Shown here: one piece after another, positions 1 to 7,086 of the stretch
Position numbering within the stretch: position 1 is the first letter of the stretch
Layout: each line of letters begins with the position of its first letter
Assembly: GCA_030528765.1 (NCBI GenBank)
Contig: JAUMYD010000039.1
Coordinates: forward strand, 1-13,002
DNA: 13,002 nt
Direction: 5' to 3'
DNA from: Bacillota bacterium
GTDB lineage: Bacteria > Bacillota > Dehalobacteriia > UBA4068
Position numbers and translations under genes: made by a program
The notes under the pieces: model-generated
What the model was told of the DNA's origin: nothing
Databases searched by the model: none
What the model saw: only the letters and a program-made list of their open reading frames with translations

Positions 1-169
1 TGTCCTATTCACTATTCTTTTTTCTATTTGTCACACATCATTGTATCACCTACAGGAAAGGCGGTATCCCAATTAGCCCTTGGCCTGATTTCGGCACTAA
101 GCAGCATCCCTTCGTGGATATAACGGTGGATGTATATTAACAGGTAGTACCTGCTCTATAAATTGGGAC

Positions 170-982
170 TTATATAGCTTTTCCACCGGATACTTTGATC
201 ACCTGCCCCGTAATCATTCTTGCTTGCTCACTTGCTAGGAACAAAATCGTTTCGGCAATATCTTCCGGTTGAATTAACTTTCCCATCGGAATCAATGGGA
301 TCACTGCCTTTTCAAAATCTGCATCGATCCATCCCGTTTGTGTTGGGCCGGGTGCCACGCAATTCACAGTAATCCCATACTGTGCCACTTCAAGAGCAAT
401 ACTGCGAGTAAGCGCTTCTAATGTCGCTTTGCTTGCTCCGTAAGTGATCTGCCCTGCGAAAATTTGGGCGGCATCGGTAGAGATATTGACAATCCTTCCA
501 TAATCACTGCGATGCTTTAGAAATTCCCGAATCATCAAAATGCTTCCGCGAACATTGACCGCAAACGTATCATCGATCACACTTTGCGTAATTGTTTCTA
601 TCGTGTCGCAGCCGGTTTCGTCATCTGTTGCCGCATTATTAAGCAAAATATCAACCCGTCCGTATTTTTTAAGGGTTGCAGAATAGATTTCCTTTACGGC
701 ATCTTCATTTGAAATATCGCTTTCTAGCACAATGCAATCAGCACCGATTTCCCTAAGCTTATTTTCTACAGTATCGGCCGCTCCTGCATTTGCTCCGTAA
801 TATCGATCTATACCATTTCTATCCGTCTTGGCCGCATCAAATGGCCTGAATATTTTTTTATATACTAAAACCACCTTTGCGCCTTCACGGGCAAAAGCCA
901 ATGCTGTTGCTGCACCGATCCCCCACGGGTTATTTGCTCCCGTAATGATGGCAACTCTGCCCCTTAATCCGTAATGAACCAT
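170..982 (-). CDS. SDR-family NAD(P)-dependent oxidoreductase
   Basis: Classical-type short-chain dehydrogenase/reductase, 270 aa, likely a cytoplasmic NAD(P)H-dependent carbonyl/alcohol oxidoreductase of the 3-oxoacyl-ACP-reductase-like group; the substrate cannot be told. Visible motifs: nucleotide-binding TGANNPWGIG (14-23), NNAA (115-118), N143, S168, and Y181-x3-K185 in YGASK, completing the N-S-Y-K tetrad, then PGPTQTGW (211-218) and a C-terminal TGQVIKVSGG. The glycine loop is TG-x5-GIG, two residues longer than the usual TG-x3-GIG, and a long insert (about 43-70) follows beta-2; I associate this with a Firmicutes SDR subgroup. A TTG-started frame extends to 1000, but GGAGGG at 995-990 lies 7 bases before the ATG at 982, so that start is preferred. 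The gene is AT-richer than mutY and stands alone, which suggests transfer. Family certain, function not. Confidence 0.9.
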   Translation of the reverse strand: MVHYGLRGRVAIITGANNPWGIGAATALAFAREGAKVVLVYKKIFRPFDAAKTDRNGIDRYYGANAGAADTVENKLREIGADCIVLESDISNEDAVKEIYSATLKKYGRVDILLNNAATDDETGCDTIETITQSVIDDTFAVNVRGSILMIREFLKHRSDYGRIVNISTDAAQIFAGQITYGASKATLEALTRSIALEVAQYGITVNCVAPGPTQTGWIDADFEKAVIPLIPMGKLIQPEDIAETILFLASEQARMITGQVIKVSGGKAI

Positions 983-1329
983 CTGCATTCCCTCCGTCAA
1001 ATTCTTATTGGTGATATATAAGCTAGGGTTTAACGGCCTTCGATTTTCTTCTATGGTGAAGGAGATCGGTCTGACGAAAATTCTTATTGGGACACCACGC
1101 CTGAAGATAAATGTGTCAACTATCCTTCATCATTCTGTATTCGATTTAGCTGCTTGGTACAGATTGCTGCTCCCGTTTAACGCACCAATCTGAATGAATT
1201 TTGAAGCGATGGAACCGATCAATACCATCCACAATGGGCTTGACAAATATTAGATTGATTTGCCTTTTAGCCTATTTTACCGTATTTTTTTGTTTTATCC
1301 AATGCATAGTGAAATCGACGGAGTTTGAA
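983..1329. other. AT-rich intergenic segment between SDR gene and mutY
   Basis: No convincing gene. It is markedly AT-richer than the mutY gene beside it (20 G+C in the 60-base row 1261-1320, against 41 in row 1801-1860). A GTG-started plus-strand frame of 61 codons (1008-1193) has no ribosome binding site and resembles nothing I know. A start-less minus-strand frame of about 40 codons around 1150-1270 is also unrecognised and could be debris. The 13-mer AAATTCTTATTGG occurs at 999-1011 and 1078-1090. No clear promoter for the SDR gene was found; a TATATA box at 1015-1020 (minus) lacks a good -35. Confidence 0.5.
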
Positions 1330-2484
1330 TCAATCAGTCCAAAAGCTAAAAGGAAGAAGGCAGTTTTCTGCTTCGCTTCCGGCCTGTTCCGGCGGCTTTT
1401 TCCCGAAAAGCGGCACAGCCTCCAGAAAGATGCGGAAGGCGGTGGGCAGTGCGTATTTCCGGGCCAGTTCCTCTTCTCCGGCCCAGCAAAGCCCTCCATC
1501 TCCGGCACAGAGGATATGATAACAGCGCATTTCCCAGATGATATGCGTGAAAACATGCTCTCGTTTCAGTTCCCGGCAGAGCTGCAGCGGCTGGAGCCCC
1601 AGCGCCTCCACCTGCTGCAGGGCTTCTACGGGGGAGAGGCTGCCGCTCTGGTTGGGAAGCTGCCAGAGCCCGGAAAGCAGGCCAGGCTCTTCCCGCTGTT
1701 CCAGCGCGATCTTATCTTCCTGCTGCAGCAGGAAAACAGTACGCTGCTCCCTGCGCTTTTCCCGCTTGGCCAGACGTAAGGGGAACCGCTCCACTCTTCC
1801 TTCCGCTTTGGCCCGGCAGAGCGGCTCTGCCAGGGGGCAGCTTCGGCAGCGGGGGTTTTTGCTGCTGCAGACCAGGGCCCCCATCTCCATCAGTGCCTGG
1901 GTGAATTTTCCGCAGCTCCCAGTGGGGAATTCTTCAGATCGTGGGTAGCTTTCTTCCAGCAGCGCGGTGATGGCGGTCTTTGTCGTTGGCAGCTCAATGG
2001 GCTGCTCCAGCGCAAGCAGGCGGGAGAGCAGACGCAGAACATTTCCATCTACCGCAGGCCTGGGCTGATCAAAGCAAATGGAGGAAATGGCCCCCGCCGT
2101 ATAGGGGCCTACGCCGGGCAGGGCGAGGATCTCTTTGTGCTCCCGTGGGAAGAGCCCACCATGCTCCTGCAGGATTTTTTTTGCCGCCTTCTGCAGGTTT
2201 CTGGCCCGGGAATAATAGCCCAAGCCCTCCCAGAGCTTCAGCAGTCGTTCTTCCGGAAGCGCGGCCAACTCCGGAATACCGGGGACCTCTTCCAGAAAGC
2301 GCAGATAATAGCTGCGGGCAGTCTCCACACGGGTCTGCTGCAGCATGATCTCTGAAAGCCAGATGTGATAGGGCTCCTGATCCTGCCGCCAGGGGAGAAG
2401 CCTGGCATTTTCTGCGTACCAGGGCAGGAGCAGGTCGGGCAGCTTACTGCAGGCGCGGATTGTTTCGAAGCTGAAATTCTGCAT
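1330..2484 (-). CDS. mutY: A/G-specific adenine DNA glycosylase MutY
   Basis: Base-excision repair enzyme that removes adenine mispaired with 8-oxoguanine or guanine, 384 aa (family about 350-390). The HhH-GPD domain (about 15-225) has SEIMLQQTRV with catalytic E45, helix-hairpin-helix LPGVGPYTAG (122-131) and catalytic D146 in AVDGNV. The 4Fe-4S cysteines are C206, C213, C216 and C223; the last gap is x6, where the usual pattern is C-x6-C-x2-C-x5-C. The C-terminal NUDIX-like domain (about 245-355) has GLLSGLWQLP and an FTH loop (312-314), the counterpart of the FSH loop that reads 8-oxoG. The ATG at 2484 has GGGGG about 8 bases upstream and a sigma-A promoter just before that. No terminator hairpin follows the stop, which falls right at the boundary with the AT-rich SDR segment. 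Confidence 0.95.
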   Translation of the reverse strand: MQNFSFETIRACSKLPDLLLPWYAENARLLPWRQDQEPYHIWLSEIMLQQTRVETARSYYLRFLEEVPGIPELAALPEERLLKLWEGLGYYSRARNLQKAAKKILQEHGGLFPREHKEILALPGVGPYTAGAISSICFDQPRPAVDGNVLRLLSRLLALEQPIELPTTKTAITALLEESYPRSEEFPTGSCGKFTQALMEMGALVCSSKNPRCRSCPLAEPLCRAKAEGRVERFPLRLAKREKRREQRTVFLLQQEDKIALEQREEPGLLSGLWQLPNQSGSLSPVEALQQVEALGLQPLQLCRELKREHVFTHIIWEMRCYHILCAGDGGLCWAGEEELARKYALPTAFRIFLEAVPLFGKKPPEQAGSEAENCLLPFSFWTD

Positions 2485-2522
2485 AGGATATCCCCCGGGT
2501 TCTGAATATTTTATCCGGGCTG

Positions 2523-2551
2523 ATTATACGGGATGCAGGAAGAAAAGACAA
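2523..2551 (-). promoter_or_regulatory. Sigma-A promoter of mutY
   Basis: On the minus strand a -35 box TTGTCT (2551-2546) is separated by 17 bases from a perfect TATAAT (2528-2523). The predicted transcript starts near 2516, leaving a leader of about 30 bases before the mutY ATG. It lies directly after the terminator of the DUF11 gene, so mutY is transcribed separately. Confidence 0.7.
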
Positions 2552-2565
2552 GCGTCTTCCCTGAG

Positions 2566-2592
2566 GAAAAAGCCGGGGGAATCCCCCCGGCT
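2566..2592 (-). terminator. Rho-independent terminator of the DUF11 gene
   Basis: Nine-base-pair GC-rich stem AGCCGGGGG/CCCCCGGCT (plus coordinates 2571-2579 and 2584-2592) with a 4-base loop. On the minus strand it is followed by a run of five T (2571-2567). It lies about 30 bases past the stop of the DUF11 gene. Confidence 0.88.
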
Positions 2593-2620
2593 TTCAGCCT
2601 GTGTTTCTGGATCGTGGAGC

Positions 2621-3478
2621 TTAGATGGTGCCGGTGACCACCAGGGTACTGAAGCCGGGGACAACAGACCAGCTGCCTGTATCCGGATCCTGGCTGTAGG
2701 TGGCGGCTGGGACGGTGATCTGCCCGGGAATGGTAGCAAACTGGCCAAGGCTTGCATCATAGCTGTAGTTGGTATCCTCCACCCAGGCCAGGCCATTGAA
2801 GGTGACGGTGATGGGGTTGAGCAGGGGATCAAAGGTATCAGAAACAGAGGCATCCTGCTCAGCCGTTACTGCTGTATTGCCGGCATTCTGGATGATGAAG
2901 GTATAGCTTACCTGGCCATTTTCGGGAACGGAGGTGGGCGAGATCGCCTTGCTGATGGTCAGAAAAGCACCTTCCTCCACGTTGATGCTGTTCTCAACTG
3001 TTACCGGTGTGGAGAGGCTGCTGCCGCTGATAGTGGCTTCGTTGGTAATGCTGCCGGCCACGCCCACCGGCGCAAACTGATTGACGGTAGCCTGGTAGAT
3101 GATCAGCGCATTGCTGGAGGCGGGGATACTGAAGGGCCCGATCTCCAGATCGGAATCTGCCGTTACGGTGGGCGTAGGCTGGAGGACGCCGTTAATGTAA
3201 TATAAAACAGAGTCCGGATAATAGGTGAGCGGTGTCAGCGTTTGGCTTTCCCCAAAACTGTAGGCGCCCAGATTATCATTGAGCTGGAGCTCCGTAAAGG
3301 CAGAGCTGCCGGAATTCACGATGCTGATAATGTAGGTGATGCGGTCATTTGCCCGATAGCTGCTGGGAAGGGAGGTTTTCGTTGCGGAAAGCACCTCCAC
3401 CAGCTCACCCACGGTAACATTGGAAGAGGTGGTCCTGCCATCGTAGCTCAGTGTTGCCTGGTTGAAGAATTGCACCAT
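2621..3478 (-). CDS. DUF11-repeat protein without signal peptide
   Basis: A 285-aa protein with two DUF11-like beta-sandwich repeats: one at about 31-165, opening LSATKTSL and followed by ITYIISIVNSG, and one at about 172-285, opening LTISKAIS and followed by VSYTFIIQNAGN. Such repeats usually build bacterial surface or secreted proteins. Here there is no signal peptide, no membrane segment, no LPXTG-type anchor and no cysteine; the chain starts directly with MVQFFNQATL. The frame also has an ATG at 3487, but AAAGGAG (3494-3488) touches it, whereas the ATG at 3478 is 9 bases from the site and is preferred. Similar leaderless proteins occur, to my memory, in gut Clostridia; role unknown. The gene is monocistronic, with its own terminator, and diverges from megL. 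Confidence 0.85.
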   Translation of the reverse strand: MVQFFNQATLSYDGRTTSSNVTVGELVEVLSATKTSLPSSYRANDRITYIISIVNSGSSAFTELQLNDNLGAYSFGESQTLTPLTYYPDSVLYYINGVLQPTPTVTADSDLEIGPFSIPASSNALIIYQATVNQFAPVGVAGSITNEATISGSSLSTPVTVENSINVEEGAFLTISKAISPTSVPENGQVSYTFIIQNAGNTAVTAEQDASVSDTFDPLLNPITVTFNGLAWVEDTNYSYDASLGQFATIPGQITVPAATYSQDPDTGSWSVVPGFSTLVVTGTI

Positions 3479-3720
3479 AATAAACATCTCCTTTGCATAT
3501 TTTTTTCAGGGCTTGTTTTCCCACGCTGCATTATATGTAGCCGGGGGAAAAGGGGGACGGGAAAGAAGATATTTTTCTCGGCTGACCCGGAGCTTTTCCA
3601 TCGTTTTAACAGCAGTTTTCTTTTTGGGGCTTTTTTTTAATTTTCTTGGAAAAGCAAAAAATAATGATTACAGAATGTGTTCTGCTATATGAAGGAGCGG
3701 AAGTTTTTTGAAAATGAGCT

Positions 3721-3748
3721 TTGCAATATTGTAAAAAAGTGTTATAAT
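3721..3748 (+). promoter_or_regulatory. Sigma-A promoter of megL
   Basis: A -35 box TTGCAA (3721-3726), a 16-base spacer and a perfect TATAAT (3743-3748). The predicted start near 3755 gives a leader of about 90 bases to the megL ATG. The leader contains a 12-base palindrome. Confidence 0.75.
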
Positions 3749-3792
3749 ATCATTGTTATGGAATCAAAGCTGCGTTTGAAACGGGTATTCGC

Positions 3793-3804
3793 GCTGCATG
3801 CAGC
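3793..3804. repeat. 12-base perfect palindrome in the megL leader
   Basis: GCTGCATGCAGC reads the same on both strands. It lies about 40 bases downstream of the predicted megL transcription start and about 40 bases before the ATG. It could be an operator half-site pair or a small RNA hairpin, or be chance; nothing else supports a function. Confidence 0.3.
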
Positions 3805-3846
3805 ATTAAATATGACGAAATATAATGTATATGGGAGGATATTCTT

Positions 3847-5037
3847 ATGAGTCATTCTGGCGGCTTCAACACTACTGCCATTCATGCCGGGGCAAAAAAA
3901 GACAGCCTTTACGGCGCACTGGCAACCCCGATCTACTCCACTTCCACTTTTGAATTTGATTCTGCAGAGCAGGGCGGTGCCCGCTTTGCCGGGGAGGAGC
4001 AGGGCTATATCTATAGCCGTCTGGGAAATCCCACTGTTGCCGTTCTGGAAGAAAAGCTGGCTGCACTGGAGAAGGCAGAAGCTGCTTTGGCGCTTTCTTC
4101 CGGCATGGGTGCTGTTGCAACCCTGTTCTGGACGCTGATGAAAGCCGGGGATCATATCGTTGCGGATGAGACTCTTTATGGCTGTACTTTTGCTTTCCTG
4201 AATCACGGCATCACCCGCTATGGCGTGGATGTCAGCTTTGTGGATACCAGTGACCTTGATGCGGTGAAGGCTGCTATTCGTCCCAATACACGGGCACTGT
4301 ACCTGGAAACTCCTGCAAACCCCAATCTGAAAATCGTTGACCTGCAGGCGTTGGCTGCTCTGGCCCATGGCATTGACCCCGGGATCACCGTTATCGTGGA
4401 TAATACCTTTGCTACTCCCTTCCTGCAGCGTCCTCTGGAGCTGGGCTGTGATGTTGTTCTGCATTCTGCGACCAAATATCTGAACGGACACGGAGATGTG
4501 ATCGCCGGTATGCTTGCCGGCAAGGCCGAACTCATCAGTGAGTGCCGTCTCTTTGGTTTGAAAGATATGACCGGCGCCGTGCTGGGTGCTTTTGAGGCCT
4601 ACCTGATCATTCGCGGCATGAAGACTTTGCCCCTGCGTGTGGAGCGGCATTGCCAGAACGCCATGAAGGTGGCGGAATTCCTGATGGGCCATCCGGCTGT
4701 GGAGAAGGTCTATTATCCTGGCTTGGCAGATCATCCCCTGCATGAAGTTGCTGCAAAGCAGATGCAGGGCGGCTTTGGCGGTATTGTTGCCTTTGAGGTG
4801 AAGGGTGGCTATGACGCAGGCAAAAAGGTGATCAATAGCGTGGAAATGGCAAAGGTGGCTGTGAGCCTGGGCGATTGTGAGACCCTGATCGAGCACCCCG
4901 CCTCCATGACCCATTCTCCCTATACCCCCGAGGAGCGGGCTGCGGCCGGCATTCCGGAGGGCTTGGTTCGCTTGGCGGTTGGCCTGGAGAATATTGAAGA
5001 TATCCTTGCTGATCTGAAGCAGGCTCTGGAAAAATAA
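3847..5037 (+). CDS. megL: Methionine gamma-lyase (PLP-dependent)
   Basis: Cytoplasmic Cys/Met-metabolism PLP enzyme (fold type I), 396 aa, matching the usual length near 398. It should cleave L-methionine to methanethiol, 2-oxobutanoate and ammonia, and probably also homocysteine or cysteine with H2S release. Visible: Y56 and R58 in YSRLGNP (phosphate binding), the ETLYGCTFAF motif with Y111 and C113 (the cysteine typical of methionine gamma-lyases rather than cystathionine lyases), D185 in VDNTFATP, PLP lysine K210 in SATKYLNGHGD, GLKDMTGAVL, and the C-terminal HPASMTHS-YTPEER-GLVRLAVGLE signature. GGGAGG (3833-3838) sits 8 bases before the ATG. It is a single-gene unit with its own promoter and terminator. 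The alternatives, cystathionine gamma-lyase or O-acetylhomoserine sulfhydrylase, fit less well. Confidence 0.93.
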   Translation: MSHSGGFNTTAIHAGAKKDSLYGALATPIYSTSTFEFDSAEQGGARFAGEEQGYIYSRLGNPTVAVLEEKLAALEKAEAALALSSGMGAVATLFWTLMKAGDHIVADETLYGCTFAFLNHGITRYGVDVSFVDTSDLDAVKAAIRPNTRALYLETPANPNLKIVDLQALAALAHGIDPGITVIVDNTFATPFLQRPLELGCDVVLHSATKYLNGHGDVIAGMLAGKAELISECRLFGLKDMTGAVLGAFEAYLIIRGMKTLPLRVERHCQNAMKVAEFLMGHPAVEKVYYPGLADHPLHEVAAKQMQGGFGGIVAFEVKGGYDAGKKVINSVEMAKVAVSLGDCETLIEHPASMTHSPYTPEERAAAGIPEGLVRLAVGLENIEDILADLKQALEK

Positions 5038-5046
5038 GCGTTCTTT

Positions 5047-5082
5047 CTCCCCTGTAGTACTTTGCTGCAGGGGAGTTTTTTT
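5047..5082 (+). terminator. Rho-independent terminator of megL
   Basis: An 11-bp stem CTCCCCTGTAG/CTGCAGGGGAG (5047-5057 and 5065-5075, one G-U pair) with a 7-base loop, followed by seven T (5076-5082). It begins 9 bases after the megL stop. Confidence 0.93.
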
Positions 5083-5347
5083 ATGCCCGACCCGGGGAAG
5101 AAGAAAAGTCTGCTGCGGGCAGTTTCCTTCCGGAGGAAGGGCAGAAAGCGCGGCTTTTTCGTTTTTAGTGGAAGCTGGGTCGTTTTGTAAAAAATTATTT
5201 TTAGATGTTTTCCGGGCTATAATATAAATAGGAAGAGGTTTTTTCTGCTTTTCACTGCCGGATAGAAAGAAAATCAATATCCTACCAGCTAAAATGCAGG
5301 CTTACCCTGTGAGAGCCTGCGTCGGAATTGGGAAAAATGTTCTTTTG
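5083..5347 (+). other. Intergenic region upstream of the transporter operon
   Basis: No secure gene. It holds a 35-codon basic ORF directly behind the megL terminator (5083-5190, see findings), a perfect TATAAT at 5218-5223 without a recognisable -35, and a 7-bp hairpin GCAGGCT/AGCCTGC (5296-5302 and 5314-5320) without a T tract. I recognise no known riboswitch consensus. Confidence 0.45.
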
Positions 5348-5376
5348 TTGACTTTTTGCTGATAAATTGCTACAAT
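5348..5376 (+). promoter_or_regulatory. Extended -10 sigma-A promoter of the abgT-pepT unit
   Basis: A -35 box TTGACT (5348-5353), exactly 17 bases, then TACAAT (5371-5376), preceded by TGC, which fits the extended -10 TGn element. The predicted start is near 5383, so the abgT leader is about 120 bases. Confidence 0.82.
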
Positions 5377-5386
5377 CTATAAAGGC

Positions 5387-5470
5387 GCTCCAAAATTCAA
5401 GAGAATATAAAGAAATATTGTAAAGTAAAATTTTATATTTTTCTTTATTGTGTAAGGTAAATTTTGGAGC
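5387..5470 (+). promoter_or_regulatory. Long hairpin in the abgT 5-prime leader
   Basis: An 11-bp perfect outer stem GCTCCAAAATT/AATTTTGGAGC (5387-5397 and 5460-5470) encloses a second arm, ATAAAG AAATAT (5407-5418) pairing with ATATTT (5435-5440) and CTTTAT (5443-5448) across a 2-base bulge. It starts only about four bases after the predicted transcription start and ends 20 bases before the ribosome binding site (AAGGGAG, 5491-5497). There is no T tract, so it is not a plain terminator. A 5-prime-end stabilising structure, a protein-binding dyad or a regulatory leader are all possible. Confidence 0.6.
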
Positions 5471-5503
5471 ATTTTATAAAATATTCATAGAAGGGAGAAT
5501 TTT

Positions 5504-7069
5504 ATGTCTAAAAAAGCTGCAAAAAGCGGAAGTGGATTGACTCGTTGTCTGAACGGCATTGAACGTGTCGGTAATAAACTTCCGCACCCCGTTATTCTGT
5601 TTGCTATTTTTGCACTGGCAGTTGTCATCATCTCTGCAATTTGTTCTGCTTTGGGGGTTTCCGCTACCGGCGAGCTGATTTCCGGCGGCGAACTGAAAGA
5701 AACCACTGTCAGCGTTGTCAGCCTCCTGGACAAAGAAGGTCTGGCTTATATGTTCACCAGCGCTGTCAAGAACTTCACTTCTTATGCTCCTCTGGGCATG
5801 GTCCTTGTTGCTATGCTGGGCGTTGGTGTTGCCGAAAAATCCGGCATGATCGATACCCTGCTGAAACGTGTTGTTAAATCTACCCCTAAGAAGCTCCTGA
5901 GCCCCATGATGGTTTTCCTGGGTGTTATGTCCAATATCGCTTCTGACTCCGGTTATGTTATTCTGATTCCTCTGGGCGCAATGGTATTCCGTGCCTGTGG
6001 ACGTCATCCATTGGCAGGTTTGGCTGCAGCCTTCGCCGGCGTTTCCGGCGGCTTCTCTGCCAACCTGCTGATCGGTACCCTGGATCCGCTGCTGGCCGGT
6101 ATTACCCAGACTGCGGTTTCCATTCTGGATCCTGCTTATGAGGTTCAGGTCATGGGTAACTATATCTTCCTCTGCGTTTCCACCTTCCTAATCACCATTC
6201 TGGGTACCATCATTACCGATCTGGTCGTTGAGCCCCGCCTGAACACCTTCAGTGGTGAGCTGTTGGGTGAGGAAGATGAAAGCCTGACCACGGTTACTCC
6301 CGAACAGCGTAAAGGCCTGCGCAATGCTGGTTTCGCAGCTCTGGCCTTTGTTCTGATCATCGTGGCCTGCTGCATCCCCGCCAATTCCTTCTTCCGCAAT
6401 GCGGAAGGCGAACTGCTGGGTGCCACTCCTCTGATCGACAGCATCGTTGTTTTGATCGCGCTGCTGTTCTTCATCCCCGGTGTTGCTTATGGTCTTACCG
6501 TGGGTACCTTTAAGAACGATAAAGACATCGCCGGCGCTCTCTCCAAATCCATGTCGGATATGGGCTCCTTCCTGGCTCTGGCTTTTGTCTCTGCTCAGTT
6601 CATTCAGTATTTCAGCTACACCAAGCTGGGCACCATCATTGCTCTGGCCGGTGCTGAATTCTTCAAGTCCATCAATATCGGCTTGATCCCGCTGATGCTG
6701 ATCTTCGTTCTCTTCTCTGCTTTCATGAATCTCTTCATGGGCTCTGCTTCCGCCAAATGGAACATTCTGGCTCCCGTTTTCGTGCCCATGTTCATGCTGC
6801 TGGGCTACAGCCCCGAGCTGTGCCAGCTGGCATATCGTATCGGTGACTCCTGCACCAACATCATCACCCCCATGATGACCTATTACGCAGTCATCATTCT
6901 CTTCGCACAGCGCTATGACAAGAAAGCCGGTATCGGTACCATCACCGCCACCATGCTGCCCTACAGCGTTGTGTTCCTGGTCTGCTGGTCCCTGCTTCTG
7001 ATCATCTGGCTGACTCTGGGTCTGCCGATCGGCATCAATACCAGCATCTATTATCCTGCAGCTCTCTAA
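5504..7069 (+). CDS. AbgT-family transporter
   Basis: Polytopic inner-membrane transporter, 521 aa (E. coli AbgT is about 508), with roughly a dozen hydrophobic segments. Family signatures are clear: NKLPHPVILF (24-33), NFTSYAPLG (90-98), SNIASDSGYV (143-152), GRHPLAGLAAAFAGV then SGGFSANLL (166-189), TDLVVEPRL (238-246), MGSASAKWNILAPVF then VPMFMLLG (412-434), and RIGDS (445-449). The family imports p-aminobenzoyl-glutamate in E. coli; other members (MtrF, YdaH) have been reported as sulfonamide exporters, so substrate and direction are open. AAGGGAG (5491-5497) lies 6 bases before the ATG. It is followed after 86 bases by an M20 peptidase, parallel to the E. coli pairing of AbgT with M20 hydrolases AbgA/AbgB, which favours import and hydrolysis of an amidated or peptide substrate. 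Confidence 0.9.
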   Translation: MSKKAAKSGSGLTRCLNGIERVGNKLPHPVILFAIFALAVVIISAICSALGVSATGELISGGELKETTVSVVSLLDKEGLAYMFTSAVKNFTSYAPLGMVLVAMLGVGVAEKSGMIDTLLKRVVKSTPKKLLSPMMVFLGVMSNIASDSGYVILIPLGAMVFRACGRHPLAGLAAAFAGVSGGFSANLLIGTLDPLLAGITQTAVSILDPAYEVQVMGNYIFLCVSTFLITILGTIITDLVVEPRLNTFSGELLGEEDESLTTVTPEQRKGLRNAGFAALAFVLIIVACCIPANSFFRNAEGELLGATPLIDSIVVLIALLFFIPGVAYGLTVGTFKNDKDIAGALSKSMSDMGSFLALAFVSAQFIQYFSYTKLGTIIALAGAEFFKSINIGLIPLMLIFVLFSAFMNLFMGSASAKWNILAPVFVPMFMLLGYSPELCQLAYRIGDSCTNIITPMMTYYAVIILFAQRYDKKAGIGTITATMLPYSVVFLVCWSLLLIIWLTLGLPIGINTSIYYPAAL

Positions 7070-7086
7070 TCTTTGCTTCAGGAGTG

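Larger units (their letters stand above)
3479..3846. other. Divergent intergenic region, DUF11 gene / megL
   Basis: Holds the ribosome binding site of the DUF11 gene (AAAGGAG, 3494-3488 minus) and a possible minus-strand -10 box TATAAT (3535-3530) with no good -35, an A/T-rich stretch around 3600-3660, a weak dyad CAGAA-4-TTCTG at 3671-3684, and the megL promoter and leader described separately. The plus-strand frames here (for example 3462-3692) resemble no protein. Confidence 0.5.

Noticed and set aside
141..153. CAGGTA-G-TACCTG palindrome past the SDR stop
   Set aside because: The loop is too short for a good hairpin and no T tract follows, so it is not a terminator; operator use cannot be supported.
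24..154. Minus-strand frame of about 43 codons at the window edge ending FPVGDTMMCDK
   Set aside because: No proper start and a stop just upstream; could be the debris of a gene, but nothing supports a call.
1008..1193. 61-codon plus-strand ORF between SDR and mutY
   Set aside because: GTG start, no ribosome binding site, no resemblance to any family; the AT-rich gap makes a frame of this size unremarkable.
5195..5223. Second promoter for the transporter operon at TATAAT 5218-5223
   Set aside because: The best -35 at 17 bases (TTATTT) matches the consensus poorly and there is no TGn extension, so it is only noted in the intergenic entry.
3742..5277. 511-codon minus-strand ORF opposite megL
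   Set aside because: It is aligned codon for codon with megL on the other strand and exists because megL has no TTA, CTA or TCA codons. It has no recognisable domains, and the sense gene is certain.
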